Positions 8,453 through 16,478 of a stretch of 55,561 nucleotides of DNA are shown here, in pieces. Origin of the DNA: Nitrospirota bacterium. GTDB lineage: Bacteria > Nitrospirota > Thermodesulfovibrionia > Thermodesulfovibrionales > JdFR-88. Positions within the stretch are counted from its first letter, which is position 1. Every line of letters begins with the position of its first letter. The stretch covers positions 1 to 55,561 of the forward strand of contig JAJYJK010000012.1 of NCBI GenBank assembly GCA_021789555.1, in the 5' to 3' direction. The notes below the pieces were generated by a model. That model saw only the letters and a program-made list of their open reading frames with translations, was not told the origin of the DNA and did no database searches. A program made the position numbers and the translations under genes.

Positions 8453-10888
8453 ATGTCAGGATTGAAAGAAAACGAAGTGCAGGACAACGAAACCAGGGTA
8501 AGCGACATCTCCAAAATGATAAAGGACCCGGAGGTCCCGGATGTGCTTGCGGTGCTGCCCATACGGGACATCGTGGTGTTCCCTTACATGATAATTCCGC
8601 TGTTCGTGGGCAGGCAGATATCGATAAATGCCATCGAGAGCGCCCTTGCGGGCAACCGGATGGTGCTGCTGCTTACGCAAAAGGACATGAGCGTGGAGAC
8701 GCCGGCGTCGACCGACCTTTACCGCGTGGGCACCGTTGGGCTCATAATGCGGATGCTGAAACTGCCGGACGGCAGGGTAAAGATACTGGTGCAGGGCGTC
8801 ACGAAGGCCCGCGCGGCGGAATTCGTCCAGCTTGAGCCCTTTTACAAGGCCAAGGTCGAGAAAATAAAAGAAGAGAAGGCGGGCGAGCTCACCATAGAGA
8901 TCGAGGCCCTCATACGAAACGTCAAGGAGCAGCTCGACAAGGCGGTCTCGCTCGGGAAAAACATAATCCCCGACGTCCTCGTGGTGATAGACGGCCTGGA
9001 TGAACCGGGGAGGCTGGCGGACCTGATAGCCTCCAACCTGGGGCTGAAGACCGAGAGCGCCCAGGAGGTGCTGGAGATAACCGATCCCGTCAGCCGCCTG
9101 AAGAAGATAAGCGATGTGCTGGCCAGGGAGATCGAGCTGCTGACTGTGCAGCAGAAAATACAGACGGAGGCCAGGGGCGAGATAGACAAGACCCAGCGGG
9201 AATACTTCCTGCGGGAGCAGTTGAAGGCCATACAGAAGGAGCTTGGCGACATAGACGAACGGGCCGAGGAGATAAGGGAATTCCAGTCCAAGGTGGAAAA
9301 GGCCAGGATGCCCGAGAAAGTCGCCAGGGAGGCGGAAAAGCAATTAAGGAGGCTGCAAAAGATGCACCCCGACAGCGCCGAATCCGCCACGATAAGGACA
9401 TATCTGGAGTGGCTGGTGGAGCTGCCGTGGTCAAAGTCCACGAAGGACAAGCTGGACATCAAACTCGCCCAGAAGGTCCTGGACGAGGACCATTACGACC
9501 TCGAAAAGATAAAGGAGAGGATACTCGAGTACCTCTCGGTAAGGAAGCTCAAGGCCAAGACGAAGGGCCCCATACTCTGCTTCGTGGGCCCGCCCGGCGT
9601 GGGCAAGACATCGCTCGGCAAGTCGATCGCGAGGGCCCTGGGGCGCGAGTTCGTCAGGATTTCACTTGGCGGCGTCAGGGACGAGGCGGAGATAAGAGGG
9701 CACAGAAGGACGTACGTGGGGGCGCTGCCGGGCAGGATCATCCAGGGCCTCAAGCAGGCCGGCACTAATAACCCCGTCTTCATGCTCGACGAGATAGACA
9801 AGATAGGCATGGATTTCAGGGGGGACCCTTCCTCGGCCCTCCTCGAGGTCCTTGACCCGGAGCAGAACAACACCTTCGTGGACCACTACCTCGGTGTCGC
9901 CTTCGACCTCTCCAACATAATCTTCATCACGACGGGCAACATGGTGGACACCATCCCCGGCCCCCTGAGGGACCGGATGGAGATAATCTACCTGAGCGGG
10001 TACACGGAGGAGGAGAAGCTTGGGATTGCGAGGAACTATCTCATCCCCAAGCAGCTCGACGCCCACGGGATAACCGAAAAGACCCTGAAATTCTCGGACG
10101 AGGCGGTAAGACAGGTCATCACCCAGCACACCAGGGAGGCCGGAGTGCGTAATCTTGAGCGCGAGCTCGCCCGGCTTTGCAGGAAGGTCGCAAGGGAGAT
10201 AGCCGAGAACGGAAACGGCAGCCGGAGGTCCTTCCAGATCACGCCCAAGAACCTGGAAAAGTATCTGGGCGTGGCCAAATACCTGCCCGAGGAGGAGATG
10301 GAAAAGGATTACGTGGGTGTCGCCACGGGGCTTGCATGGACCGAGGCGGGCGGCGATATCATCTACATCGAGGCCACCACGATGAAGGGCAGGGGCAATC
10401 TCACCCTGACCGGGCAACTGGGAGAGGTAATGAAGGAGTCCGCGCAGGCGGCCGTAAGCTATGTGCGCTCCAAGGCAAAGCGGCTCGGGATCAAGGAAGA
10501 TATCTTCGGCAGGACCGATATACATATACACGTGCCCGCCGGGGCGATACCGAAGGACGGCCCCTCGGCCGGCATCACGATGGCCACGGCCATAGCCTCG
10601 GCCCTTACCGGCAAACCGGTCAGGAAGGACGTGGCGATGACGGGCGAGGTGACGCTCCGGGGCAGGGTGCTGCCCATAGGGGGGCTCAAGGAAAAGGCGA
10701 TCGCCGCAAAAAGGATGGGCATAAAGACCATCCTCATCCCGAAGCGAAACACCAAGGACCTCGAGGAGCTCCCGAAATACATCACCCGGGACCTTGCCTT
10801 CGTCCCGGTGGAGACAATGGACGAAGTGCTGGCAAAGACCCTCAGGGAGAAGAAGAAAAAGACGGACAGGAAAAGACAGGCCGCATGA
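8453..10888 (+). CDS. lon: ATP-dependent protease Lon
   Basis: An 811-residue cytoplasmic AAA+ serine protease that degrades misfolded and regulatory proteins. In order: the N-terminal substrate domain ([19 protein letters not shown] at about residues 37-55), a coiled-coil middle region, the AAA+ module with Walker A GPPGVGKT (about 378-385) and Walker B FMLDEIDK, and the protease domain with the catalytic Ser in DGPSAGIT (about 705) and the Lys in [10 protein letters not shown]. Length is typical for bacterial LonA. No heat-shock promoter is obvious in the 45-base gap after galU. The stop overlaps the thiL start (ATGA), indicating translational coupling. Confidence 0.97.
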   Translation: MSGLKENEVQDNETRVSDISKMIKDPEVPDVLAVLPIRDIVVFPYMIIPLFVGRQISINAIESALAGNRMVLLLTQKDMSVETPASTDLYRVGTVGLIMRMLKLPDGRVKILVQGVTKARAAEFVQLEPFYKAKVEKIKEEKAGELTIEIEALIRNVKEQLDKAVSLGKNIIPDVLVVIDGLDEPGRLADLIASNLGLKTESAQEVLEITDPVSRLKKISDVLAREIELLTVQQKIQTEARGEIDKTQREYFLREQLKAIQKELGDIDERAEEIREFQSKVEKARMPEKVAREAEKQLRRLQKMHPDSAESATIRTYLEWLVELPWSKSTKDKLDIKLAQKVLDEDHYDLEKIKERILEYLSVRKLKAKTKGPILCFVGPPGVGKTSLGKSIARALGREFVRISLGGVRDEAEIRGHRRTYVGALPGRIIQGLKQAGTNNPVFMLDEIDKIGMDFRGDPSSALLEVLDPEQNNTFVDHYLGVAFDLSNIIFITTGNMVDTIPGPLRDRMEIIYLSGYTEEEKLGIARNYLIPKQLDAHGITEKTLKFSDEAVRQVITQHTREAGVRNLERELARLCRKVAREIAENGNGSRRSFQITPKNLEKYLGVAKYLPEEEMEKDYVGVATGLAWTEAGGDIIYIEATTMKGRGNLTLTGQLGEVMKESAQAAVSYVRSKAKRLGIKEDIFGRTDIHIHVPAGAIPKDGPSAGITMATAIASALTGKPVRKDVAMTGEVTLRGRVLPIGGLKEKAIAAKRMGIKTILIPKRNTKDLEELPKYITRDLAFVPVETMDEVLAKTLREKKKKTDRKRQAA

Positions 10889-11937
10889 GGCCCCTCCGCC
10901 AACTGGGGGAACTCGCCCTGCTTGACTGGATTAGAAAGAGGGCCGGGGGGGAAAAAGGCGCCGGGGGCAAAAACCTTCTGGTGGGCATCGGGGACGATGC
11001 CGCGGCATTCCGGCTGACCCCGGGGAAGGCGGCGCTCGCCACCTCGGACATGATGGTCGAGGGCGTGCATTTCGATACCCGCTACTACACGCCTTATCAG
11101 CTTGGTTTCAAAATCGTCTCGGTCAACGCAAGCGACATATACGCCATGGGGGGCGTACCCCGTCTGGCCCTCTTCACCCTGGCCGCCCCGCCTGAGACAG
11201 AGACGGGTTTCATAAAAAAAATATTCGAAGGGGTTTTGGCCGCGCTCGGTCTCTACGGGGCCCGGCTTGCGGGCGGCGACCTGTCGGCATCGCATTCGGG
11301 TCTCGTGCTCGACATGACCGTAATAGGCGAGGCGGACGGGGTCATTAAAAGAAGCGGCGCCAGGGTGGGCGACGGGGTGTTCGTCACGGGGCCGCTCGGG
11401 GATTCGGCCTGCGGACTGGCGCTTCTTAAAGAGATGGCGGAGCCCGTTGCCGTCGAGAAGGGCGCAAGCGCGAGGGACAAACTGAAACGCCTCAGCCGCA
11501 AATGGCGATCCTCTTTGCAATGGGAGACGGTGAAACCCCTTGTTGTGCGCCACCTCATGCCGGTCGCCAAGAGGCCGCCCGGGCGGGTTTTAACCGCGAT
11601 GCTCGATATAAGCGACGGGCTTTTGCTGGACGTATCGAGGCTTTGCAAAGAAAGCGGGGTCGGTGTCAGAATATACGAGGACAAAATCCCCGTCTCCGGC
11701 CCGATGAGGCGGGCCGCTGAAACCCTGGGCCTGGACCCGCTTGCCCTGGCAAAGACCGGGGGCGAGGATTACGAACTGCTATATACCGCCCCGCAAGGGC
11801 AAAAACGGAAAAATATGGGGAAAAATAAAGGCGGTATACTTATAGGCGAGGTCATCCCGGCGGGCCGTTACATGGTGGACGCCGCCGGGAAAATGAAAAG
11901 GTTCAAGGCGCAGGGGTATGAGCATTTTGGTAAATAA
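10885..11937 (+). CDS. thiL: thiamine-monophosphate kinase
   Basis: A 350-residue enzyme that phosphorylates thiamine monophosphate to the active cofactor thiamine diphosphate. The N-terminal IGDDAAAF motif and the [12 protein letters not shown] segment bind metal and substrate; [18 protein letters not shown] and the C-terminal [12 protein letters not shown] complete the PurM/ThiL-fold pattern. The start at 10885 overlaps the lon stop by four bases; a longer reading frame upstream is a shadow inside lon. The rest of the thiamine pathway (thiS, thiG, thiE, thiC) lies 33 kb away at 45372-48560. Confidence 0.92.
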   Translation: MRPLRQLGELALLDWIRKRAGGEKGAGGKNLLVGIGDDAAAFRLTPGKAALATSDMMVEGVHFDTRYYTPYQLGFKIVSVNASDIYAMGGVPRLALFTLAAPPETETGFIKKIFEGVLAALGLYGARLAGGDLSASHSGLVLDMTVIGEADGVIKRSGARVGDGVFVTGPLGDSACGLALLKEMAEPVAVEKGASARDKLKRLSRKWRSSLQWETVKPLVVRHLMPVAKRPPGRVLTAMLDISDGLLLDVSRLCKESGVGVRIYEDKIPVSGPMRRAAETLGLDPLALAKTGGEDYELLYTAPQGQKRKNMGKNKGGILIGEVIPAGRYMVDAAGKMKRFKAQGYEHFGK

Positions 11938-11965
11938 AGAGGAGAACATTTTATTTTTTATGAAT

Positions 11966-12014
11966 ATCCCCCTCGCCCAACCCTCTCCCCTCTGGGAGAG
12001 GGTTTCACTAAAAG
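11966..12014. repeat. palindromic repeat (family A), copy 2
   Basis: The unit aaccctctcccctctgggagagggtt, followed by tcactaaaag, is nearly identical to the first half of the copy at 6660. It sits in the 81-base gap between thiL and rimO. Confidence 0.6.
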
Positions 12015-12018
12015 AGAC

Positions 12019-13413
12019 ATGAAAAATTCATTCTATCTTTTAAGTCTCGGGTGTCCCAAGAACCTGGTGGATTCCGAGAAGCTGACCAGGAGGCTTTGTC
12101 TTTCGGGGCTGCGCCCGACGCGGGAGGCGGAGGAGGCGGACACGCTCATAGTGAACACCTGCGGTTTCATTGAGGCCGCCAGGAAGGAATCGATAGATGA
12201 GATTCTGGGGCTTGCGAAGCTCAAAGGGGGCAAGAGGAGGCTTTTGGTCTTTGGTTGCCTTTCCGAGAGATACAAGGAGGAGCTGCAGGCGGCGCTTCCG
12301 GAGGTGGACGCCATGTGGGGGGTAAACGCCGAGGAGGAGATCGCGCGTTATATGGGCACCAGTGCCGATGACGCCAGCGCCGATGACGCCAGCGCCGATA
12401 ACACCAGCGCCGATAACACCAGCGCCGATAACACCAGCGCCGATAACACCAGCGCCGATAACACCAGCGCCGATAACACCAGCGCCGAGGCGCGGCCTTC
12501 GACGTTTCCATACGCGTATCTAAAAATATCCGAGGGGTGCAGGAGGCGCTGCTCTTTCTGTTCGATACCGCTTATTCGCGGCCCGCTCCGGAATTATTCG
12601 CCGGAGACGATATTGAAAGAGGCCGAGGATTATATACGGTCGGGGACGAAGGAGCTGATACTCGTCTCGCAGGACACGGCAAGCTACAAGGTAAAGGGTT
12701 TCACATTTTCCGAGCTGCTAAAGGATATTTGTTCGATACCGGGAGATTTCTGGGTGAGGGTCCATTACCTTCATCCCTCGGGGGTTGACGACTCGATACT
12801 GGAGGCGATGGCGGGCGAGCCGAAGGTCGCAAGGTATCTGGATATGCCGCTTCAGCATTCGGAGCAGCGGATTTTGAGGCTCATGTCGCGGGGCGGGGGC
12901 CGGAGGGATTTTACAAAAATCATTAATCGCGCGAGGAAGATGATGCCCGGCCTTGCGGTGAGGACGACCTTCATAGTGGGTTTTCCAGGGGAGAGCGAGG
13001 AAGAGTTCGAGGGGGTTTTGGATTTCATCGAAGAGACGGGCTTCGAGCACGCGGGGGCGTTTGTCTACTCGAAAGAGGAGGGCACGGGCGCGGCCCGGCT
13101 GCCCGGGCAGTTGCCGAAGGCCGTGAAAAAACGCCGGTGGGAGCGCTTCATGCGCGCTCAGGCCGCAATCAGCCTGGAGAAAAACAAGTCCCTCATTGGG
13201 CGCGGGATGACGGCGCTCGTGGACGAGACCGACGGCAAGTTCGCCATCGGCAGGCTTGCCTCGCAGGCCCCCGACGTGGACGGGGTCGTTTTTATCGAGG
13301 ACGAAAAAGGCGCGCTCAAACCCGGCGATTTTGCGCGTGTGCTTGTAACGGAGGCCCAGGACTACGACCTCAGAGGGCTTTCACTTTCACTTAAACCGGC
13401 GGCGCAGGGATGA
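12019..13413 (+). CDS. rimO: ribosomal protein S12 methylthiotransferase RimO with a repeat-expanded linker
   Basis: A 464-residue radical SAM enzyme that methylthiolates an aspartate of ribosomal protein S12. The N-terminal UPF0004 domain holds the second cluster (C12 in SLGCPKN, C48 in VNTCGF, C80 in VFGCLSE). The radical SAM ligands are C174, C178 and C181 in EGCRRRCSFCSIP, and a TRAM domain ends the protein. Between the first two domains, residues 115-154 consist of eight tandem five-residue units (two SADDA, six SADNT) encoded by a 15-bp minisatellite. RimO normally has only a short linker here, so this insertion is unusual. The stop overlaps the next start (ATGA). Confidence 0.93.
   Translation: MKNSFYLLSLGCPKNLVDSEKLTRRLCLSGLRPTREAEEADTLIVNTCGFIEAARKESIDEILGLAKLKGGKRRLLVFGCLSERYKEELQAALPEVDAMWGVNAEEEIARYMGTSADDASADDASADNTSADNTSADNTSADNTSADNTSADNTSAEARPSTFPYAYLKISEGCRRRCSFCSIPLIRGPLRNYSPETILKEAEDYIRSGTKELILVSQDTASYKVKGFTFSELLKDICSIPGDFWVRVHYLHPSGVDDSILEAMAGEPKVARYLDMPLQHSEQRILRLMSRGGGRRDFTKIINRARKMMPGLAVRTTFIVGFPGESEEEFEGVLDFIEETGFEHAGAFVYSKEEGTGAARLPGQLPKAVKKRRWERFMRAQAAISLEKNKSLIGRGMTALVDETDGKFAIGRLASQAPDVDGVVFIEDEKGALKPGDFARVLVTEAQDYDLRGLSLSLKPAAQG
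12361..12488 (+). repeat. in-frame 15-bp minisatellite within rimO
   Basis: Eight contiguous 15-bp units: 12361-12375 agtgccgatgacgcc, 12376-12390 agcgccgatgacgcc, and six identical agcgccgataacacc units (12391-12480), then a partial agcgccga. The unit length is a multiple of three, so gain or loss of copies changes the protein by five residues without a frameshift. The identity of the six last units indicates recent expansion or homogenisation. Confidence 0.97.
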
Positions 13414-14309
13414 ACCATACGGTTGATCGGGATACGATGGGTGATCAGGATACGATTGAGCAGAAAAGGCGGAGAGCGAGGTTCCCGCTCGTACATATCG
13501 TCCTTTTTGTGCTTACGATATTTAGCACCCTTGCCGCCGGGATGATACAAAAGGGGATAAACCCGCTTGCGGAGCCGTGGAAGTTCTATGCGGGCGTGCC
13601 CTTTTCGGCGACCCTCATCATAATACTCCTGTCGCACGAGCTGTCCCACTATTTCACATCGAGGTGGCACAAGACAATCGCCACGCTGCCTTACTTCATC
13701 CCCGCCCCGACCCTTATAGGCACTTTCGGGGCGGTCATAAGGATGAAATCCCCTATCATGTCCAGAAGAGCGCTGATAGACATAGGGGCCTCCGGGCCGA
13801 TTATGGGTTTTCTGTTTTCGATGGTTGCCTGTGTAGTGGGACTGCACCTATCGACGGTCATAAGGGGGCCGCATCCGGCGGGGGGGGCGGCGGGCGTGAC
13901 GCTGGGGGACTCCATAATCTTCTACCTGCTTTCCAGGTTCATCGTGGGCAACACATCCGGCGCGGAGCTACTGCTCCACCCCATCGCCTTTGCGGGCTGG
14001 ATAGGGCTTTTCGTGACCTTTCTGAACCTGCTGCCGGTAGGGCAACTGGACGGCGGGCATGTAGCTTTTGCCTTTTTCGGGCGCGTGCACAAGGTGGTCT
14101 CGGGGATGATAGTGGCGCTGCTGGCGGTCTTAGGCATCTTTTTCTGGAAGGGATGGCTTGTCTGGGCGGCCCTGATGCTGATATTGGGGCTCAGGCACCC
14201 GCCGGTCTACTACTGGGAGACGCCGCTCGACCCGGCCAGGAGATACGTGGGGGCCGCAGTGCTTCTGATCTTCATCCTGACCTTCGTCCCCACCCCGTTT
14301 ACAATCTAG
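13410..14309 (+). CDS. site-2-protease-family (M50) membrane metalloprotease
   Basis: A 299-residue polytopic membrane protein. The zinc motif HExxH is HELSH (residues 76-80) in a membrane segment, and the third ligand motif is LLPVGQLDGGHV (about 210-221), the M50 arrangement. About six or seven hydrophobic segments are visible; the polar N-terminus (first 25 residues) is cytoplasmic by the positive-inside rule. The lack of a PDZ domain and the overall shape resemble short bacterial S2P/EGY1-like proteases of unknown substrate. It overlaps the rimO stop by four bases. Confidence 0.82.
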   Translation: MNHTVDRDTMGDQDTIEQKRRRARFPLVHIVLFVLTIFSTLAAGMIQKGINPLAEPWKFYAGVPFSATLIIILLSHELSHYFTSRWHKTIATLPYFIPAPTLIGTFGAVIRMKSPIMSRRALIDIGASGPIMGFLFSMVACVVGLHLSTVIRGPHPAGGAAGVTLGDSIIFYLLSRFIVGNTSGAELLLHPIAFAGWIGLFVTFLNLLPVGQLDGGHVAFAFFGRVHKVVSGMIVALLAVLGIFFWKGWLVWAALMLILGLRHPPVYYWETPLDPARRYVGAAVLLIFILTFVPTPFTI

Positions 14310-14355
14310 GGGGGTGTTTCAAAAGTTATTCGCATATTGTTCAAGTGTTTTTAGC

Positions 14356-14436
14356 CGTCATTCCCGCGAAGGCGGGAATCCGGAACTCTTTGTTTTTTAA
14401 GACAATGGATTCCCGATTACTACCTCGGGAATGACG
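14356..14436. repeat. 81-bp palindromic element with CGTCATTCCCG ends
   Basis: Perfect 11-bp terminal inverted repeats (CGTCATTCCCG at 14356-14366 and CGGGAATGACG at 14426-14436) enclose an inner hairpin (cccgcgaaggcggg). The style matches short non-autonomous repeats widely scattered in many bacterial genomes. It lies in the gap between the M50 protease gene and mraZ. Confidence 0.7.
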
Positions 14437-14507
14437 AAAAACGGATTTCTTGGAGCTTTCCGTGTAAAGAGATTTATGACGCAGGCCGCTCAAAAAAATC
14501 TAAAATT

Positions 14508-14539
14508 CGTCATTCCCCGGCCTGACCGGGGAATCCGCG
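14508..14539. repeat. second, shorter CGTCATTCCCC palindrome
   Basis: cgtcattccccggcctgacc followed by ggggaatccgcg forms a hairpin (ttcccc/ggggaa) related to the element at 14356. It appears to be a half or decayed copy. The rest of 14310-14650 shows no gene. Confidence 0.5.
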
Positions 14540-14653
14540 TTAGTGCCCGCCCCTTTCCCGTTGGATATTAAGCGCCCCGGCACCACAATATATAGTGTTT
14601 GAAATCACCCTGCAACCCCATATAATCCGGCCCTGAGATGTCTTCTTTTTTCC

Positions 14654-14683
14654 TTGACAACCCAAATCATCTTTACCTATGAT
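14654..14683 (+). promoter_or_regulatory. dcw cluster promoter (PmraZ)
   Basis: TTGACA (14654-14659), an 18-base spacer and TATGAT (14678-14683): a near-consensus sigma70-type promoter directly before mraZ. It is the only strong promoter seen upstream of the 18-kb division and cell wall cluster. Confidence 0.75.
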
Positions 14684-14686
14684 TTA

Positions 14687-14711
14687 GTGGTAAAAGGTGG
14701 GGGAAGGTGGT
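14687..14711 (+). promoter_or_regulatory. three GTGG boxes at 10-bp spacing: likely MraZ operator
   Basis: GTGG occurs at 14687-14690, 14697-14700 and 14707-14710, exactly one helical turn apart. MraZ is known to bind short G-rich direct repeats with 10-bp periodicity upstream of its own gene, so autorepression is a reasonable inference. The third box is also the mraZ ribosome binding site (aaggtgg), five bases before the ATG. Confidence 0.7.
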
Positions 14712-14715
14712 TTAA

Positions 14716-15168
14716 ATGCCGGGGTTTTCGGGCAAGTATTATTATACGATGGATGAGAAGGGGCGGCTGATGGTCCCGGCCCCTTTCAGGGAGATCATAT
14801 TCGCAAATTACAGCCCGAAGCTGATGGTCGCAAACTCCGCCTTTGACACTTGCCTAAACGTGTATCCGCTTGAAGAATGGATAAAACTGGAGGAGAAGGT
14901 TAAGGGGCTGCCGCGCTCGGACAGGGCGGTGAGGTATTTTTTGAGGAAGGTGATAGCCTCCGCGGTGGAGACGACGGTCGACCGGCAGGGCAGGATACTG
15001 GTGCCCTCGGCCCAGAGGCAGGATTCGGGGCTCGACAGCGAGGTGGTGCTGGTTGGGCAGGTGGAGATGATAGAGCTCTGGAGCAAATCCGGCTGGCTGC
15101 AGGAGACGGACGCCTCTCGCGTGGACAGGGTGGCATTTGAGGAATCACTCAGCCGTTATGGGATATGA
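14716..15168 (+). CDS. mraZ: transcriptional regulator MraZ
   Basis: A 150-residue DNA-binding protein, first gene of the dcw cluster. It consists of two AbrB-like repeats, each with the conserved D-x-x-G-R core: MDEKGRLMVPAPFRE near the N-terminus and VDRQGRILVPSAQRQ in the second half. MraZ forms a ring-shaped oligomer that represses its own promoter in characterised bacteria. The start is set by aaggtgg at 14705-14710. Its stop overlaps the rsmH start by four bases. Confidence 0.95.
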   Translation: MPGFSGKYYYTMDEKGRLMVPAPFREIIFANYSPKLMVANSAFDTCLNVYPLEEWIKLEEKVKGLPRSDRAVRYFLRKVIASAVETTVDRQGRILVPSAQRQDSGLDSEVVLVGQVEMIELWSKSGWLQETDASRVDRVAFEESLSRYGI

Positions 15169-16064
15169 CGGGTTTGGCAACGCGCAATCCGGTCCATCGC
15201 CCCGTGCTTGTGGGGGAGGCGATGGACATATTGAGGCCGGAGGCAGGGGGCGTTTATGTTGACGCCACGGTCGGTCTTGGCGGACACGCCGGCGAGATGC
15301 TCAGGCTCATGGGGGGCCGGGGCACGCTCATCGGGATCGACCGGGACGAGGAGGCGCTGAGGATGGCGGCCGCGGCGCTCACATCTGGAAACGTGGTGCT
15401 GCGGCACGCCGGCTTCTCACGTATCGGGGACGTCCTGGGAGAGCTGCGGATAGAGAGTGTGCAGGGCATCTTTTTTGACCTCGGGGTCTCGATGCTCCAG
15501 TTGAAAATGGCCGGCAGGGGATTTAGTTTCGCAACGGACGAGCCGCTCGATATGCGGATGGACATAACGCAGGCCCTGACGGCCCGAGAGGTCGTGAACA
15601 CCTATTCGCAGGAGCGCCTGACACAGATACTGCGGGAGTACGGCGAGGAGAGGCACGCCGCGAAGATAGCCAGGGCGATTGTGACTAACAGGAGGCAAAG
15701 ACCTATCGGGACGTGCAGGGAGCTTGCCCGCATAGCGGCATGGGCATATGGCAGGGCCGGCAGGCAGAGGATACATCCGGCCACAAGGACGTTTCAGGCC
15801 CTGAGGATAGAGGTAAACAGGGAACTCGATGAGCTTGAGGCCGGGTTGGGCTCGTCCGTGCGGCTTCTTTCGAAGGGCGGAAGGATGGCCGTCATCTCCT
15901 ATCATTCGCTTGAAGACAGGATAGTCAAGCATTTCTTTAAAAAGGCCGCGGCTGAAGGGCAGTTGCAGGTGCTGACGAAGAAACCGGTGAGGCCCGGCCC
16001 CGAGGAGGTCAGGGAAAACCCAGCCGCAAGGAGCGCAAGGCTCAGGGGGGCTGAAAAGCTATGA
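15165..16064 (+). CDS. rsmH: 16S rRNA (cytosine-1402 N4) methyltransferase RsmH
   Basis: A 299-residue SAM-dependent methyltransferase acting on C1402 in the ribosomal P site. The N-terminal HRPVLVGEAMDIL motif is followed by the SAM loop DATVGLGGHAGEML; GIFFDLGVSMLQL and SYHSLEDRIVKHFF are further family signatures. Length is usual. It overlaps mraZ and ftsL by four bases each (ATGA), so translation is coupled along the operon. Confidence 0.96.
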   Translation: MTGLATRNPVHRPVLVGEAMDILRPEAGGVYVDATVGLGGHAGEMLRLMGGRGTLIGIDRDEEALRMAAAALTSGNVVLRHAGFSRIGDVLGELRIESVQGIFFDLGVSMLQLKMAGRGFSFATDEPLDMRMDITQALTAREVVNTYSQERLTQILREYGEERHAAKIARAIVTNRRQRPIGTCRELARIAAWAYGRAGRQRIHPATRTFQALRIEVNRELDELEAGLGSSVRLLSKGGRMAVISYHSLEDRIVKHFFKKAAAEGQLQVLTKKPVRPGPEEVRENPAARSARLRGAEKL

Positions 16065-16396
16065 GGGCAGGCATGAGGAGCGGGTCAGGTGTGTTATCAT
16101 ATCTCTTTAAAGGAGCTGCATGTCTGGTTGTATTCATCGGCTTTTTCGGGTTGATCTGGCTTCGCTCCAGCATAAGGTCGGAAGAATATGAGATTGGTGC
16201 GCTCGAAAAAGAGCACTGGGGGGTGCTCAGACAGCGCAAGGACCTGGAGGCCGACAGGGCCACGCTTTTTTCCGCCGGGCAGATCGGCTCGGTCACGGCC
16301 GAAAAACTGGGGATGGATTTTCCGGACAGGACAAAGGTGTTTTACGTAAAGAGGGATAGGGGGAGTATCCCTTATGAGGCGTCTTACAGGCAATAA
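16061..16396 (+). CDS. ftsL: cell division protein FtsL
   Basis: A 111-residue single-pass membrane protein of the divisome. A short basic cytoplasmic N-terminus precedes a membrane segment (about residues 13-32), then a coiled coil rich in Glu, Leu and Arg (about 35-75) and the C-terminal KLGMDFPDRTKVFYV segment typical of FtsL. FtsL normally pairs with FtsB and FtsQ. Identification rests on topology and position between rsmH and ftsI, since the family is weakly conserved. Confidence 0.85.
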   Translation: MRAGMRSGSGVLSYLFKGAACLVVFIGFFGLIWLRSSIRSEEYEIGALEKEHWGVLRQRKDLEADRATLFSAGQIGSVTAEKLGMDFPDRTKVFYVKRDRGSIPYEASYRQ

Positions 16397-16478
16397 AAAA
16401 GAGAAATCGGGTTTTTGTTTTTTGCTTTTGTCTGTCGGGTTTTTTCCTGATCCGGTTTTCTGTGGGGTCTTCCTTTAA
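16374..16478 (+). CDS. possible 34-residue ORF abutting ftsI in the same frame
   Basis: An ATG at 16374, inside the end of ftsL, opens a 34-codon frame whose TAA (16476-16478) is directly followed by the ftsI ATG in the same frame. The predicted peptide starts basic (MRRLTGNKKEKS) and continues hydrophobic (GFCFLLLSVGFF). ftsI has no Shine-Dalgarno sequence, so translation of this frame could deliver ribosomes to the ftsI start. It could equally be a decayed N-terminal extension. Expression is unproven. Confidence 0.3.
   Translation: MRRLTGNKKEKSGFCFLLLSVGFFPDPVFCGVFL

Noticed and set aside
10177-10884. N-terminal extension of thiL reading through lon
   Set aside because: The translated segment is a shadow of lon; the ATGA overlap at 10885 gives the proper ThiL start.
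12361-12488. CRISPR array
   Set aside because: The units are contiguous without unique spacers and lie in frame inside rimO.
12221-12511. Minus-strand protein with RRWCY repeats
   Set aside because: It is the mirror of the rimO minisatellite; the plus strand encodes an intact RimO.
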